Source: Agapetus fuscipes (Eukaryota; Arthropoda; Insecta; Trichoptera; Glossosomatidae). From it: DNA of 64,000 bases. The position numbers and the translations under genes were made by a program. Below the pieces are notes generated by a model. The model made no database searches. It saw only the letters and a list, made by a program, of their open reading frames with translations, and was not told the origin of the DNA. Of the stretch, positions 11,409 to 22,459 are shown piece by piece. How positions within the stretch are numbered: the first letter of the stretch is position 1; each line of letters begins with the position of its first letter. The DNA lies in the NCBI GenBank assembly GCA_951799405.1, contig OX637344.1, positions 4,030,001 to 4,094,000 of the forward strand, read 5' to 3'.

Positions 11409-11672
11409 GCAACTAAGCTACACATTTAGTGTAACTTCTTGCTTGCGTTATCCCCAAAGGAATCGCATTTCTTTATAAGGGTAAGAGGGCCGGTCTCACG
11501 CCAGCCTCTTCAATTAATGAGGGAGTTTCCCGAGGGGGCTGGTACTCATTTCTTGTGGGGGCTGAGTACACCTTGCCGATATTTGTTGTGGGCTTGTTAT
11601 AAACACCAAAACAGGAAATTATTTCTGACACCCTCGATAAGAATCGAACCTTTTCTCTCGGCATAGATGCAA
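11409..11672 (-). mobile_element. SINE-B copy, head truncated
   Basis: Reverse strand. It shows the tail complement (GCAACTAAGCTACACATTTA), the GAGGGCCGGTCTCACGCCAG body block and a degraded B box (AAGAATCGAACCTTTT). It stops in the tRNA-like region and abuts a SINE-A directly. Confidence 0.8.
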
Positions 11673-11885
11673 GGTTGGTCATCGCTACAAATCGTTTATT
11701 CTTGCAATACCCATGCAATACCCAGATGCTGCAAGGCTGTATGAATCCTTGGTGACTTAGTGACTGACAGGGAAGAGCATATTTGAAAATATCAATGGTA
11801 TATTTTTTGTGCTCCACCGGTATTCAAACTCACAACCTTCCAATCACGAATCTGAAGTTTTAACCACTAGACTACGAGCCGGTCG
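11673..11885 (-). mobile_element. SINE-A copy without LINE tail
   Basis: Reverse strand. Body block GCTGCAAGGCTGTATGAATC, then AAATATCAATGGTATATTTT, then the head complement with ACCACTAGACTACGAGCCGG. It ends at the body/tail junction, where SINE-B begins. Confidence 0.8.
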
Positions 11886-12628
11886 TCCAAATATCTAATT
11901 TGTCATTTTTACGTAACCAACACACGAAGTTCTTCAACAAGACTTTCATGTAAATATGGGTTAATCTAAAAAATATCTCATCTTGTTTTAAGTTCATTCA
12001 TTTCTCTCAATTTTCAATACAACTTTTCAAATATTCTTTAAGCCATTATTAAACTTGAATATTGTGTGTTGTTTAAGTAATGGATTCGTGTTGAAAATAC
12101 TTTCACAAAACTTTTTGAATTATCAAATTCCCGTACTAAAGTAAATTTTGCTTGAATAGCGTTCTTCTACGGGGCAATCGCAAACTTAATTAATTTATTA
12201 CAGTCTAGAAGATTCCGTTTCAGGGAATTTAAAGGTAAAAGTTTGTCGATTCTTTCTTTTAAAAGAAAAGCGATTGAAAGGAAAACAGAGAATGTGAACG
12301 CTGAGACATTGAAGACAGGTCAACACGACGAGTTTAGAGTTTTCTTATATTGCCTAGCCATAAAGAGTTATACGAAAACATGGGGGACGTTTGCTAAAGG
12401 TTAATTCAAGTTGAATGGACTTGGTGCATTCCATATATCCTTCGACTATAATTTTGACGTCACGGTGATAAATAGAAAACTGTGTTACCGAGAATCAGGG
12501 TTTACTTTTTATTTTACAGTATCTGAGTCGTTACTTCTGATGTCAAATAAATGATCAAACATTTATTGTACCTAATGAAAAATTCACTAAAAATATATGC
12601 ACATCAATAAGATATTCATTGTATAAGA
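11886..12628. other. No recognised feature
   Basis: AT-rich and apparently single-copy within this window. Confidence 0.4.
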
Positions 12629-12873
12629 GTTCCTTGACGTATAGGTTGGTATGCGGCTGACCACCCATGCTGTAGAAAATGGTTCACCCCAGTTTCAGGG
12701 AAGATCGCCAGGAGTTGCAGGGTGTATGTTCATTTGAGATTCGAGTTTTTATATTGTAGGTCCACATGCGGCATGTTTCAACGCGAACTTGTACGTGTCT
12801 GCTTGTGAAAATGCATGTAATGTGATTCTTTAATGTTACATATATTTGCAACTTAGATGAAATTAGATTAGAA
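12629..12873 (+). repeat. Rep-1 copy with internal deletion
   Basis: Starts TTCCTTGACGTATAGGTTGG and ends AACTTAGATGAAATTAGATT. It lacks the TTTGCCAATGTCA stretch between the GGTTCAC and CCCAGTTTCAG blocks. Confidence 0.9.
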
Positions 12874-13017
12874 GGTATATTTTAAAAAAAACACATAATT
12901 ATATTTTCGCAAATTGAGCATTTATTTAACTTCAAGGACTTTCAACTTTCTTACGTCATTTTGAAGGAGACAAGATGTCGAAAGTGCTGGAGGGGAAATA
13001 AATTAATATTCTATAAC

Positions 13018-13115
13018 CTTTAATCTATAATCTTAGTAGAAAATATAAATATTAACATTTCAAATTCATATAAAATACGTGTCCACAAACGTGTAAGTTT
13101 GCGCTTAGGTACTTT
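13018..13115 (-). repeat. Rep-1 3' fragment
   Basis: Reverse-strand relic with TTAATCTATAATCTTAGTAG and CCACAAACGTGTAAGTTTGC matching the tail half of Rep-1. Confidence 0.55.
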
Positions 13116-13214
13116 AAAATTTGAATTTCTAGCATATTTTCGACGATCAACAGATACAGAGGTGGAGCTCAAATTGGTGTTTTTGAAACTAGCACAAGTC
13201 CGAGTCCCGTCATA

Positions 13215-13275
13215 TTTTATTGACGACAACTTTGACTCTGGTTCAACAGATGTCATTGGGTAATTATGACTTAAT
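13215..13275 (+). mobile_element. SINE-C tail fragment
   Basis: ACTTTGACTCTGGTTCAACA followed by GATGTCATTGGGTAATTAT matches the body of SINE-C (see 16391-16597). Confidence 0.5.
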
Positions 13276-14303
13276 CAAAATAATAATTGATGATGTTAAT
13301 ACCTATTTATGGCGAGGCAAAAATTTGTTGATGAATCGCATTCTTTTTCTATTTTTCATCTACAAATTTATTTTACTAGGAAAATTTACAATATAATTTA
13401 CTCAGATTCTTGGAGTCGAAGTACAGAAGTCAAAAGCGCATTTTTATTGTACTATTGGATATTGTGGAGCAAGCTTCTGAGGTCACAAGTTTATCACTTT
13501 ATTTTAAATCTAAAATTTGTCCCTAATGCGCGCTCGATCTACGAGTATCTCAACCTCTTGGACCTTAATTCAACTTTATGGGCCGCCCTTTGATGGACAA
13601 GTTGCTTCAAACTTGTCCCCTTTCCAAGGAGAAAACTCCACTGATGTCTCACATTTATTTGGCCCTTATTTGCAGGAAGCTAGCAAACAAGGAGCAAAGT
13701 TTGGGACCTCTAAAAACAAAGCCGATACAAGATCCCATCTGATTTAAGTGAACTGTACCTCAAGTATAAAAAAAAAACATTTTTAAGCTCGGGGAAAAAT
13801 AATACGAAACCTGAAACAGCGCATCTAGTGTGAGTTTAAATTTCTGTATGTTTTAGATAAAACTTTCTGGTTAAGTTGTGTACTTTGGTGCAGAGAGAAT
13901 ATTTTAGAGAACAAGTTTCAGCAAAATTCATTTGTAAAAAGAAACTCAAAAAAAAATTTACTAAACGTATACACTTAACTATGGTGTTTTAGTAAATTGT
14001 ATGAAAACTAAAACACTTACAGTTATCGCTGTTTAAAAATTTTAAATTTTTGGTAATACGCTGTGGTTTAGTGTACAGGTGATGTTAATATTTGGAGGAC
14101 TGGAATATTTTCTACGTATATTGCAAAAGTTTGATACTTGCGTCTTGCAAGACTTTGATAGCAAATTTTTTCAGGCTTTGCCAGAATTTGACCTTATTCA
14201 ATACATTTGAACTGATAAATGAAAATCGACCATTTGCTAATATTGTCTAATAATAATGTAAAATTAAAACTCAAAAGTTTTCCTTCACAAGTTGATTTAT
14301 TTC
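13276..14303. other. No recognised feature
   Basis: Two overlapping + frames (13309-13593 and 13517-13747) have no family signature, and the longer is rich in aromatic and leucine residues as expected from AT-rich DNA. Not called as genes. Confidence 0.4.
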
Positions 14304-14341
14304 CTCGAGCACTTTCAGTGTTATCACACCATTATCAAGAG
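14304..14341 (-). ncRNA. Variant hammerhead-like motif with U3/A8 change
   Basis: Read on the reverse strand: CTC; core TTGATAA; stem II GGTGT/ACACT around GATA; GAA; AGTGCT (self-pairing with G-U wobbles); C; GAG. CTC and GAG pair as stem I. The core differs from the hammerhead consensus CTGANGA at the two bases that pair with each other (C3 and G8), which are here T and A. A broken mirror copy lies at about 14375-14404 on the + strand. Confidence 0.35.
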
Positions 14342-14935
14342 AACCAACTATCATTTTATTTTAGTCGTTCTTTTCATAATGGTGTGAAAACACCGGAAGC
14401 ATCCTACTGCAGGGAAAGTCGGAAACATTTGAAGGTTAATGTTCATTTCGAGGATTTTGGTTTATACTTTGTTAAAATATATACATGCAGCATACTGTTT
14501 TGTAAATAGCAAATGCATATGAATATTTAGATAGGTAGATATATCATTGGAAGCTGCTGGGAGTTGTTTATAAGTAGGATTAATTATTATAAGTACCTAG
14601 GGTAAAGAGCTATTATAAGGAAGTAACTAGAAATCATCATAATTATTTACTCGAAGCTTTTGGAAGACCGTTCGAGAAGGTTCCGGCAAAATTGACCTCT
14701 AGAAGTCTCTACCTTTATACATAGCTACATACGCCGCGAGTGGCTTGCAGGTAGTTCAGTCATCCAACGACAATCTGCTTCTAAACACTAAAACAGTATA
14801 AGTAAACCTAAACCATCTGTAAAATAAATAAATGTGAATTGTGAAAATAAATGTAAACTGTACAAAAATAAATCTAACTGAGAAATAAACACCCTAGAAG
14901 AAGACCAGTTTTTTATTTGCAAAATATTTGAACCC
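14342..14935. other. No recognised feature
   Basis: Apart from the broken motif at 14375-14404, I see no gene or repeat here. Confidence 0.4.
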
Positions 14936-15020
14936 TAAATACATAACAATACGTTAAAGCGAACTTAATCGTGTATGATTGTGGCAATGCATTCAATTTA
15001 AGTCTTAAATGATAAACTTT
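14936..15020 (+). repeat. Rep-1 3' fragment
   Basis: CGTTAAAGCGAACTTAATCG and GTGGCAATGCATTCAATTTA correspond to the tail half of Rep-1. Confidence 0.45.
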
Positions 15021-15024
15021 AGAT

Positions 15025-15092
15025 GTATAATTAATTAAATAATACACTGTTTTTATCATTTTTAAAACAGTGTATTATTTAATTAATTATAC
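15025..15092. repeat. Inverted repeat, 29-bp arms
   Basis: 15025-15053 and 15064-15092 are perfect complements (GTATAATTAATTAAATAATA start) around a 10-base loop. The sequence just downstream (GGACTTTCACTGTGTGAACT) resembles the ends of the Penelope-type fragments elsewhere in the window, so this may be two terminal pieces joined head to head. Confidence 0.7.
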
Positions 15093-15802
15093 AATGGACT
15101 TTCACTGTGTGAACTACCAAACCCTAAAAAATATTAAAAAAAAAAACTTTAGATGTATTTGTATATTATGACGAATATATTTTTTTTTACATATTTAAAT
15201 TTTATTTTTTTATTTTCACATTGTCATTTTTGTTAACAAAAACTTTCCATGTTTTTTCTTTCCCTCCCGAGGCGGTACTCCCAAGGTACATTTATTATAT
15301 TCACTAGCGACAGCGCATTTTCAAAAATATTTATTTCGCATGTAAAAAACCGTATAATATCCTTGCAAAAAAAATAAGGGAAACAAATCCCCAAATCCCG
15401 CAAGATATTAGGTTTTAATATTTTATTATCTCGCAGAAAAGGTTTCATGAGAAAGCACTGCGTTATAGCGCTGAAACTGAATCCTGAAGTCACGTGAAAT
15501 AATAAAAGCCTTAATTTTCTTTACGCCAAGCCAACTGTCTTTCAGCATGTTGTGAAAGAAATTATCTGTATTAATGACTCCATGGTATTAATATATTATT
15601 TAGCGGATGGAAAAGTTTGAGTATCTGTGTACACGTGTTGCTTAATTATAATAATAATCTTGGTTGTATAGATGTATTAACAACTTTTTAGCGTTCGTGT
15701 ATTTACATACAAAGTGTTTTTTTTTTTTTTTGATTGAGTTGTCTTTTACAAACACACAGTTTTATTTTCACAAATTAAGCATTTATTTTTTATTTGTATT
15801 CG
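15093..15802. other. No recognised feature
   Basis: AT-rich. An 86-codon reverse frame (15233-15493) has no recognised domain. Confidence 0.4.
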
Positions 15803-15897
15803 TTGAGGTTGGTATGAAACTGACCTACCGTTCTCTAAAAATTCACTTTGTCAATGACACCCCTGTTTCAGGGAAGGTCGATAAAAGTCACAGGGAG
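15803..15897 (+). repeat. Rep-1 5' part
   Basis: GTTGAGGTTGGTATGAAACT through CACCCCTGTTTCAGGGAAGG. The 3' half is absent. Confidence 0.7.
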
Positions 15898-16390
15898 ATG
15901 CCAGATAGAATGACAAAGTGAAAGAGGCTGTAAAAGTGAAGAAAAATGGTTACTAAGGTTGGTCGAATGACATAAATGATAGATAGGTAGAAAATAGATA
16001 AGAAGATAGGGAAGCGAATGGCAAGAAATAATTATGAAAGCAATTGAAGAGAGGATTTATAGAAGTTTCACCCTGACATGACATTAGAAAAATTTGAAAA
16101 TGGATCAATGCAAATATGAATCAAGATTCCACAATCAGGTGACTGGACGGAGTGTTGGCAGACTCCCTTGAGGTAGGAGTATGGGACTGGATGAAGAGGG
16201 CGTTGGACAGGCAGCGGTGACTGCGGTTGATCAAAGATACCATAAACCATCTCCGAATATTTTTAGGATAGTTTCTTTGAAGTTTGTTGTCGATTGTATA
16301 AAAAACTGCTACCTATTCATGATGTTTTTTTTTTAAATAGATTTGTGAAGAGGAATGCAATTCCCCAACCTATTCTGCCTTGCCAGAAAC
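15898..16390. other. No recognised feature
   Basis: 16010-16260 has purine-rich, non-low-complexity composition that could be an old LINE remnant, but no motif was secure. Confidence 0.35.
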
Positions 16391-16597
16391 AGGTATTAAT
16401 ATCATCAATTAATAATTCATTATTGTTTGTAATAATGAATTATTAATTTATAATTATCCAATAACATCTGTTAAACCAGGGTCAAAGTTATGGTCAAATG
16501 ACCCAAGCAGGGATCGAACCAACGTTATTCCATTCCAAATACGCTAGTAAGATCGGCCTCTTGGCCCGCTCGGCCATAACACCGACAACCGATGTGT
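16391..16597 (-). mobile_element. SINE-C, class-II tRNA-like head
   Basis: In SINE orientation the head reads GTTATGGCCGAGCGGGCCAA, then a long variable region, then GTTGGTTCGATCCCTGC. A GGCCGAGCGG A box with a long variable arm resembles Leu or Ser tRNAs. The body CATAACTTTGACCCTGGTTT then AACAGATGTTATTGGATAAT is shared with copies at 46128-46280 and 60590-60785. The tail is an AATTAATAATTCATTATT palindrome. Confidence 0.7.
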
Positions 16598-16947
16598 TTT
16601 AGCAACTTGTTAGATAAACTATGAATCACCCAACGGAAGGAGACCATATTTACAACTGCGATATATATATTTGGTTTATTTCATGAAAGTTCCGTTTTCA
16701 TTGAAATTTAATCACAAGGGTCCTTGTATTTCTGGGTATGACTTTTCAAACAGGTGCGTCTTCAGCTTCCTCCTGAAGTTTTCCCTGTCTCTTTCATCTT
16801 AACCTCAAACCAAAGCGATAATATTGAAGCTTCAGGATGGATTGTTCATAGTGATAAAATAATAGAAAAAACAATTAAAAAAATACATTTAACCAGATTG
16901 ATCCACAGAAACGCGTGGTAGGGTACAGCTAGTTATAAATCATAATC
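16598..16947. other. No recognised feature
   Basis: About 350 bp of unassigned sequence between SINE-C and the BEL insertion site. Confidence 0.4.
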
Positions 16948-16952
16948 ATATC

Positions 16953-17543
16953 TGGTGACGCACAATTGAGCGTCATCTGTTTTATTTTTAATTAATTAGT
17001 CTAAGAAGCGAATTTCATGTTGGTCTTTCACAATCTGAAAAAAGTGCGGATAAAAATCGCAAGATGTCGGTATCAACTTTTTTGACATCTGAGCAACGTG
17101 AGATTAGCAAGAATTGAGGACTTCCATTTCCGTCGTGTTCGCAAGTAGACACGTTTTTATATGTCTCTCGACCGATTTGAAATTTACCGTTAAAATCTGT
17201 GAGTGAGTGGAATTGTTTTACATATAACTTGCAAGTGTGGCAGTTTGTGAACAGAGCTCAGCCCCACAGGATCCTGAGAAACGAGCATCATCTTGGACCA
17301 ACAGAGCACAATTTGAGGTGAGTGGCGGTCCTTTTGATTTTCGCTTCTTTGGTACGGGATAGTCGTCCAAAATTGAAAGCCACCTATTGAAGGTTGGCTT
17401 TTGTTTGAGAGAGAAAATACCATAGGCATTAGATCTGTGTATTTTATATCTCGCATTGGAGAATACGTTGCAGTTTCTCCATTTGTTGGTTTTTTGTATT
17501 TATATACCCCCCTGAGGGGCAAAATTTTCACCTTGCCCCTCCA
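16953..17543 (+). repeat. 5' LTR of BEL/Pao element
   Basis: Starts TGGTGACGCACAATTG and ends TTGCCCCTCCA (TG...CA). It differs by eye from the 3' LTR only near its end (ATTTTCACC against ATTTACACC). Open frames within it are LTR sequence, not genes. Confidence 0.97.
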
Positions 17544-18086
17544 TTTGGTCCTTCGTAACCTTATCGAAACCAGAATGGTTGACATAAAACGGATATTCAA
17601 GGATACTGTGTCGATAGTTAATTGTTAAGAACATAATATGATATGCCTTTGTATTAGAATCTTTATTCTAGCATTATTTATATTGTGTACAAAAATTAAC
17701 GATTGTCATATATATTTTTGCTGTATGTAGGTAGTTATTTTTTTAATAAGTGTTGAATACACAGTAGGTACATATATTTGTTGGTTGCGGAATTCATATC
17801 TGATGATACCTATCCATTAAGATTAGGTATTCATGCAGCTGAGCGTTGTCTACAGGTACCTACCTACCTTTGTTTATATTTTTATATAAATGTCATTACA
17901 AGTTTGTTATTGTTTTTTTTTCATTAGTAAATAAACTGTCTGGAGAAAGTAAATATTGTGATACATACTGACATAAAATAAATTCAACTTTGAGGCAAAT
18001 CGATTTCTTCTTTCAGAACTGAAAGTAGGTTTTTTTGATTTTGTTACCGTTTCTTCATTTTTTATTGTTTATTTTAAATAGTAAAC
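17544..18086 (+). promoter_or_regulatory. BEL leader with primer-binding site
   Basis: A TGG that could pair with a tRNA 3' CCA end begins at 17546 (TGGTCCTTCGTAACC), 2 bases past the LTR, as expected for the minus-strand primer site. I did not identify the tRNA. The rest is a 540-bp AT-rich untranslated leader. Confidence 0.6.
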
Positions 18087-18540
18087 ATGGCGGATGCTTT
18101 AACAAGAACTTTGGTTATATTGAAAGAGAAACAAAAGGTTTATTTTGAAAGAATAAATCATTTATATAAACTAGGAAAAAATGTTTCTAATTTTGCATCC
18201 AGAGAAAATAGTAATTTTTTATCGGCTTCCAAGGACTGCAGGAAGCTGGGTTAAAAAGTACGAAGATTTGATAGATCAAATAAATGCACTTTCTTTAGAG
18301 ATAGACCCAGAGGCAAAGGTAAATTATCAATCACTTATGGCCTTTGAAGAACTTTATAGTAAAATAATGGATGTTAGGGAAAGAATTTTAAAAACCGAAA
18401 CACCACATGTATCGACTCAAAGTGGGCCTAGATATGAGGTGAAATTACCACCCATACAAATTCCTTTGTTTGATGGGAATCCAAAGAATTGGTCACGATT
18501 TTTTTAATCCTTTAAGGCAAACGTCCATCTAAATACAGGG
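18087..18540 (+). pseudogene. BEL Gag N-terminus, frameshifted and stopped
   Basis: An ATG at 18087 opens a helical Lys/Glu-rich N-terminus (MADALTRTLVILKEK start) typical of BEL Gag. This frame stops near 18257. The matching continuation (VKKYEDLIDQINALSLEI onward) is in the next frame over, so a small indel lies near 18230-18260. That frame then meets TAA at 18505-18507, directly after a PLFDGNPKNWSRFF motif that starts the DUF1759-type Gag domain. The residues after the stop continue the domain, so it is a point nonsense mutation. Gag would assemble the particle around the element RNA. Confidence 0.85.
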
Positions 18541-21063
18541 TTGTCAGACGCCCAAAGAGTGCAATATTTAACAGGCAACTTGACGGGAAAGGCAGCGAAC
18601 ATATTTTCGGGAATTGTACCGTCAGCGGAAACCTATAACGTGGTCTGGGACAGTCTTTTTAAAAAATATCAGGATAAACGTGCGCTAGGAACATATTACA
18701 TAAATAATATCCTTGATTTAAAGAAGGCCGATCACACGGCTGCCTGTCTGGATGGCTTTATTGAGAAGTATGCCGCTTCCATTGCAGCATTAAAACAATT
18801 AGGTATTACAGATGTGGGAGATTTTCTTTTATTTAATTGCGCTTTGCGTAAATTGAATTCGTCTACAGTCATGGCCTTCGAGCTTTCGCTGAAAGACATC
18901 GAAATACCTTCTTGTCAGAATCTTATCAGTTTTGTTCAACAACAGGTCAAAATTTTGGAAAGATCGCACGTAAATGAATCGAAGTCAGTTTCCGAAGCTT
19001 GCCATTCGAATACACGCGTGAGGAATAATACGACAAAATCTGTGAGTGGTCGTGCGTTCCTCGCAAGTGGTAGAGTGTCTACTGGGGACACTCTCTCTTG
19101 CGTTTTGTGTAAACGAAACGACCATAATAAATTACATAAATGTGTGAAATTTAAGAGCTATTCTCCTAAGGAAAGGTATGAATTTATTAAATCAAAACGG
19201 GGTTGCGTTCGTTGTTTGAGTGTTGCCCACTGGTCTCATTGTACTGAGACAGGAACTTGTCAAATTTGTAATAAGGGACATCATACCCTTCTGCATTTTG
19301 ACGACAATGAGAATAAGGCCAGACAAGTAGTCAAGAATGCTGAGCAGGGACATCAGCTGTCGCATTCAGGTGATGATATGCAAGGGTTGGGTGTGCCCTC
19401 GGTTTCTTTAAGTGCAAATGCTCGGGTGAATGCGAGCACGGTGCTGTTGGCTACGGCACAGGTTTTTGCCTGGTCAAATTGCAAGAAAAATAAGATGATA
19501 GTTAGATGTCTTGTTGATAATGGTTCTCAAAACCATTTGATAACATTAGAATGTTGTAGAAATATGAATTTACATATTGTTCCTCTAAATAATTCAGTAA
19601 TTAGAGGAATCGGTCTTTCTGCACGACCGATACATGGATGTGTCAATTTTGAAATACAATCGAGGTACAATCCTCAAAATACTTACAAGGTTAACGCGTT
19701 AGTGGTGGATCAGATCACGGATCAGTTACCTTCTAGGTACATTGATAACAGTGATATGACTTATTTAAAGGACATTTCAATGGCTGATTTATCCTGGAAT
19801 GTCCCTGGAGTTGTGGACATTGTGTTGGGTGCACAATTATTCCCTTTTATTTATTTGGGAAAAATGATAGAGTCAAAGTCGAAAGCGCCACCTGCATTAT
19901 TGACGTCTTTTGGCTATGTATTGATGGGAGATTGTCCAAAGAGTGTTTCAGCTGCAGACAGTTGTCACGAATCTTTTTCTGCATTGGCTGTAAAGGATGC
20001 GGATTTATTATTACACAAGTTCTGGGAGTTGGAAGAAATCCCAGTGAAAAAGTTCTTAAGTCCAGATGAGACAGCGTGCGAAAACTCCTTTGTATCTTCT
20101 GTGACTAAAGACGAGGCAGGTCGTTACTCTGTTGCTCTACCCTTTTTTGCTGATCCTGAAAATTTGGGCAACTCACGAAATACTGCATTTCGGCGTTTCT
20201 TGTTATTAGAAAGAAAGTTTAAGCAGTTACCGAGTCTGCAGGAGAATTATAATTCGGTAATAAATGACTACATTCAAAAGGGATATCTCTCTGAAGTGGC
20301 AGAGTCAGATATTGGTGAACATGGATATTATATTCCTCACCACGCTGTAGTGCGTCAAGACAAACCTATGCCTCGCATTGTTTTAGATGCTAGTGCGAAA
20401 ACGCATACTGGGTTGTCACTCAATGATGTACTACATTCTGGGCCAAATTTACAGGCTGATTTGTTTCTCCTTTTATTAGATTTTAGGCTGTTTCCTGTCG
20501 CGATGACAGCAGATGTACAGCAGATGTATTTGCAGGTTGGTGTATTTGTTGACCACCGTAGATATTTGAGAATATTATTTCGTTTTTCTGAAAAGGAGAA
20601 AGTTCGAACCTTTCAATTTAATAGGGTTCCATTTGGATTAAAGTGTAGTCCTTTCTTGGCCATGCGATCTGTGCGTCAGTTAGCATCGGACATGGCTGAA
20701 CGTTTTCCGGAAGGCGCCAAAGTAGCTGGAGCTAGGTTTTATATGGATGACCTGGTTCAGTCTGTGGCAGATGAGGCTTCGGCTGTTTCTCTGGCAAAAG
20801 ATCTCGTAGCTTTGTTCAAGTATGGTGGCATGGATCTGGTAAAATGGTCAAGCAATTCATCTTATCTATTAGATAGTCTTCCTAACTCACATAGAGGTTC
20901 CATAAAATTTGATGATGATAAAGGCGTACCTCTTAAAGTATTAGAGTTGTCTTGGGATCCAGTTAAGGATAATTTCTTCTTTACTTCGAATGACTCTCAA
21001 CAAAAATGCACGAAGCGATCTATTTTGTCAGTTGTAGCTCGTTTGTTCGATGTTTTGGGCTAA
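18541..21063 (+). pseudogene. BEL Gag C-part, protease and reverse transcriptase
   Basis: An uninterrupted 840-codon segment of the polyprotein, in the same frame as the material before the 18505 stop; its first codon is TTG, so it is not an independent gene. In order: rest of the DUF1759 Gag domain (residues 1-150); cysteine/histidine knuckles (about 186-252, including CQICNKGHHTLLH); aspartic protease region with LVDNGSQNHLIT (about 324-335; DNGS in place of the more usual DSGS/DTGS); reverse transcriptase with TADVQQMY (about 655) and catalytic YMDD (734-737). It ends at TAA 21061-21063, where DVLG is followed in frame by VAPVILAAKLLIKELW, the normal continuation, so this is a single nonsense change. 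Confidence 0.93.
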
Positions 21064-21800
21064 GTCGCACCAGTTATACTGGCTGCAAAGCTTCTCATCA
21101 AAGAGCTATGGCGTGCCAATATCGGTTGGGATGACTCTCCGCCTGATGCTATAATTCGACGTTTTTCGAGTATAACACAAGAACTTCCGTTGCTCGCTAC
21201 TTTAAAAATTCCTAGGCACATCGGTGTGACTAGCTCAACCAAAGTATTATTAGTAGGTTTTTGTGATGCTAGTCTGAATGGTTACGGTTGTGTTATATAT
21301 GTACATACAACTGACATGGATGGAAATATTTCTGTCAGGTTGTTGTGCTCAAAATCTAAGGTATCTCCCACCAAGATTACGACATTAGCACGTTTAGAGT
21401 TGTGCGCTGCTGTTTTATTGTCAAAGATGTTAAAACTTGTGATCGAGATGTATCGTGATCGGATTCATATAACTGATGTATATGCTTTTTCTGATTCAAC
21501 GATTGCGTTGGCTTGGATTTGCTCTTCTCCACATCGTTGGTCAATTTTTGTAGGAAATAGAGTCGCTCAGTGTCAGGAGAATTTACCCCCTCAGAACTTT
21601 TATCACATCTCAGGGGACGAGAACCCAAGTGACTGTGTTTCACGTGGTATGTTACCATCTCAATTAATTTCTCATAGTTTATGGTGGAATGGTCCACTGT
21701 GGCTTCAACGCCCTTCGGATGAATGGCCGATTCAAAGATTCTCCTCGTCCGATGCGTTAGAAATTCCTGAACAGGCAACTGTACTGACAGGCATTGTAGT
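21064..21800 (+). pseudogene. BEL connection and RNase H domains
   Basis: Same frame as the upstream segment. After the Peptidase_A17-type connection region it shows RNase H carboxylates in context: D in GFCDASLNGYG (about 21255), E in RLELCAAVLLSKML (about 21395), D in FSDSTIALAWI (about 21487). It is cut at 21800 by the hAT element. The reading frame resumes in the same phase at 23169 because the insert plus duplication (1368 bp) is a multiple of three. Confidence 0.92.
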
Positions 21801-21904
21801 CAGAGGCGGCTCCTCAATAAAAATGTTGGCAGTTCATATTTCCGCAAGTTCATTTCTTCTTGTATTTTTTTTGCTTTGAATGGAAATTGCAAGAAATACG
21901 TAAA

Positions 21905-22100
21905 TATATATTGTTTTATTTGTTATTAAAAACTCGTAAAACATCGTAAAAAACGTTTTCGACTACACAGTAGTCATCATCAGGTCTGTGTCCTTTAAAA
22001 AATAATAATAAAAAGTGAAAATAAAACAGATTTTGTTAAAACTAAATAAAGATGAATTTTCAGTGTTAATGCACCAACCATCCAAAATATATTGTTTTAT
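21905..22100 (-). mobile_element. Penelope-type fragment nested in hAT
   Basis: Bounded by a 16-base direct repeat ATATATTGTTTTATTT (about 21905 and 22085). It contains a hammerhead-like core (21951-21986) and a TGAATTTTCAGTGTTAATGC block also seen at about 50565, 51187 and 63360. No reverse transcriptase is present. The Penelope assignment rests on the ribozyme motif. Confidence 0.5.
21951..21986 (-). ncRNA. Hammerhead-like ribozyme core
   Basis: Reverse strand: CTGATGA (21977-21983), stem II GACTAC/GTAGTC around a 3-base loop, GAA (21958-21960), palindromic AACGTT (21952-21957), then T. All core bases fit the consensus, but I find no good stem I, so activity is doubtful. Confidence 0.55.
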
Positions 22101-22459
22101 TTACGTATACACGAGTAAGTACCTACACCCGTTTTGTTGCATAACAAATAAGCGTATTTTAAGCTCGTACTTACAGTTACATATTTGAAATGGAAATCCA
22201 TCCGTCGCTCCTTCGCTTGAGCGAAAGCCTCAATCAAAGCCAAATCAGCACAAAATTGTACACAATCAATTATTCTAGATATAATTATTAATCTGTTTGA
22301 ACGCACTTCGTCATTGAACTTTTTAATTGATTGTCTATAACTAACATCAAGCATTTGTCGAAGATCTGTTCGGCCTAGTAAATTGAAATGCATTACAAGC
22401 TTAACTTGAGTTTGCGAAAGTGCATGCTGTTTAACTTTTATCTTTTTCACCATCTTCAC
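22097..22459 (-). pseudogene. hAT transposase remnant (DUF4371-like)
   Basis: A 120-codon reverse-strand frame inside the hAT element. The segment NDEVRSNRLIIISRII followed by DCVQFCADLALIEAF resembles the part of ZMYM/DUF4371-type hAT transposases where a conserved N-R and I-I-D precede the RGH motif. The RGH motif itself and the whole catalytic DDE and dimerisation region are missing. Length is a small fraction of a normal hAT transposase (about 600-800 residues). Confidence 0.55.

Noticed and set aside
17190..17628. Open frames of up to 136 codons on both strands, repeated at 25226-25637
   Set aside because: They lie within the BEL LTRs and recur only because the LTRs are duplicated.
21377..21778. 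133-codon reverse-strand frame opposite RNase H
   Set aside because: It is the shadow of the BEL polyprotein, whose motifs are clear on the + strand.
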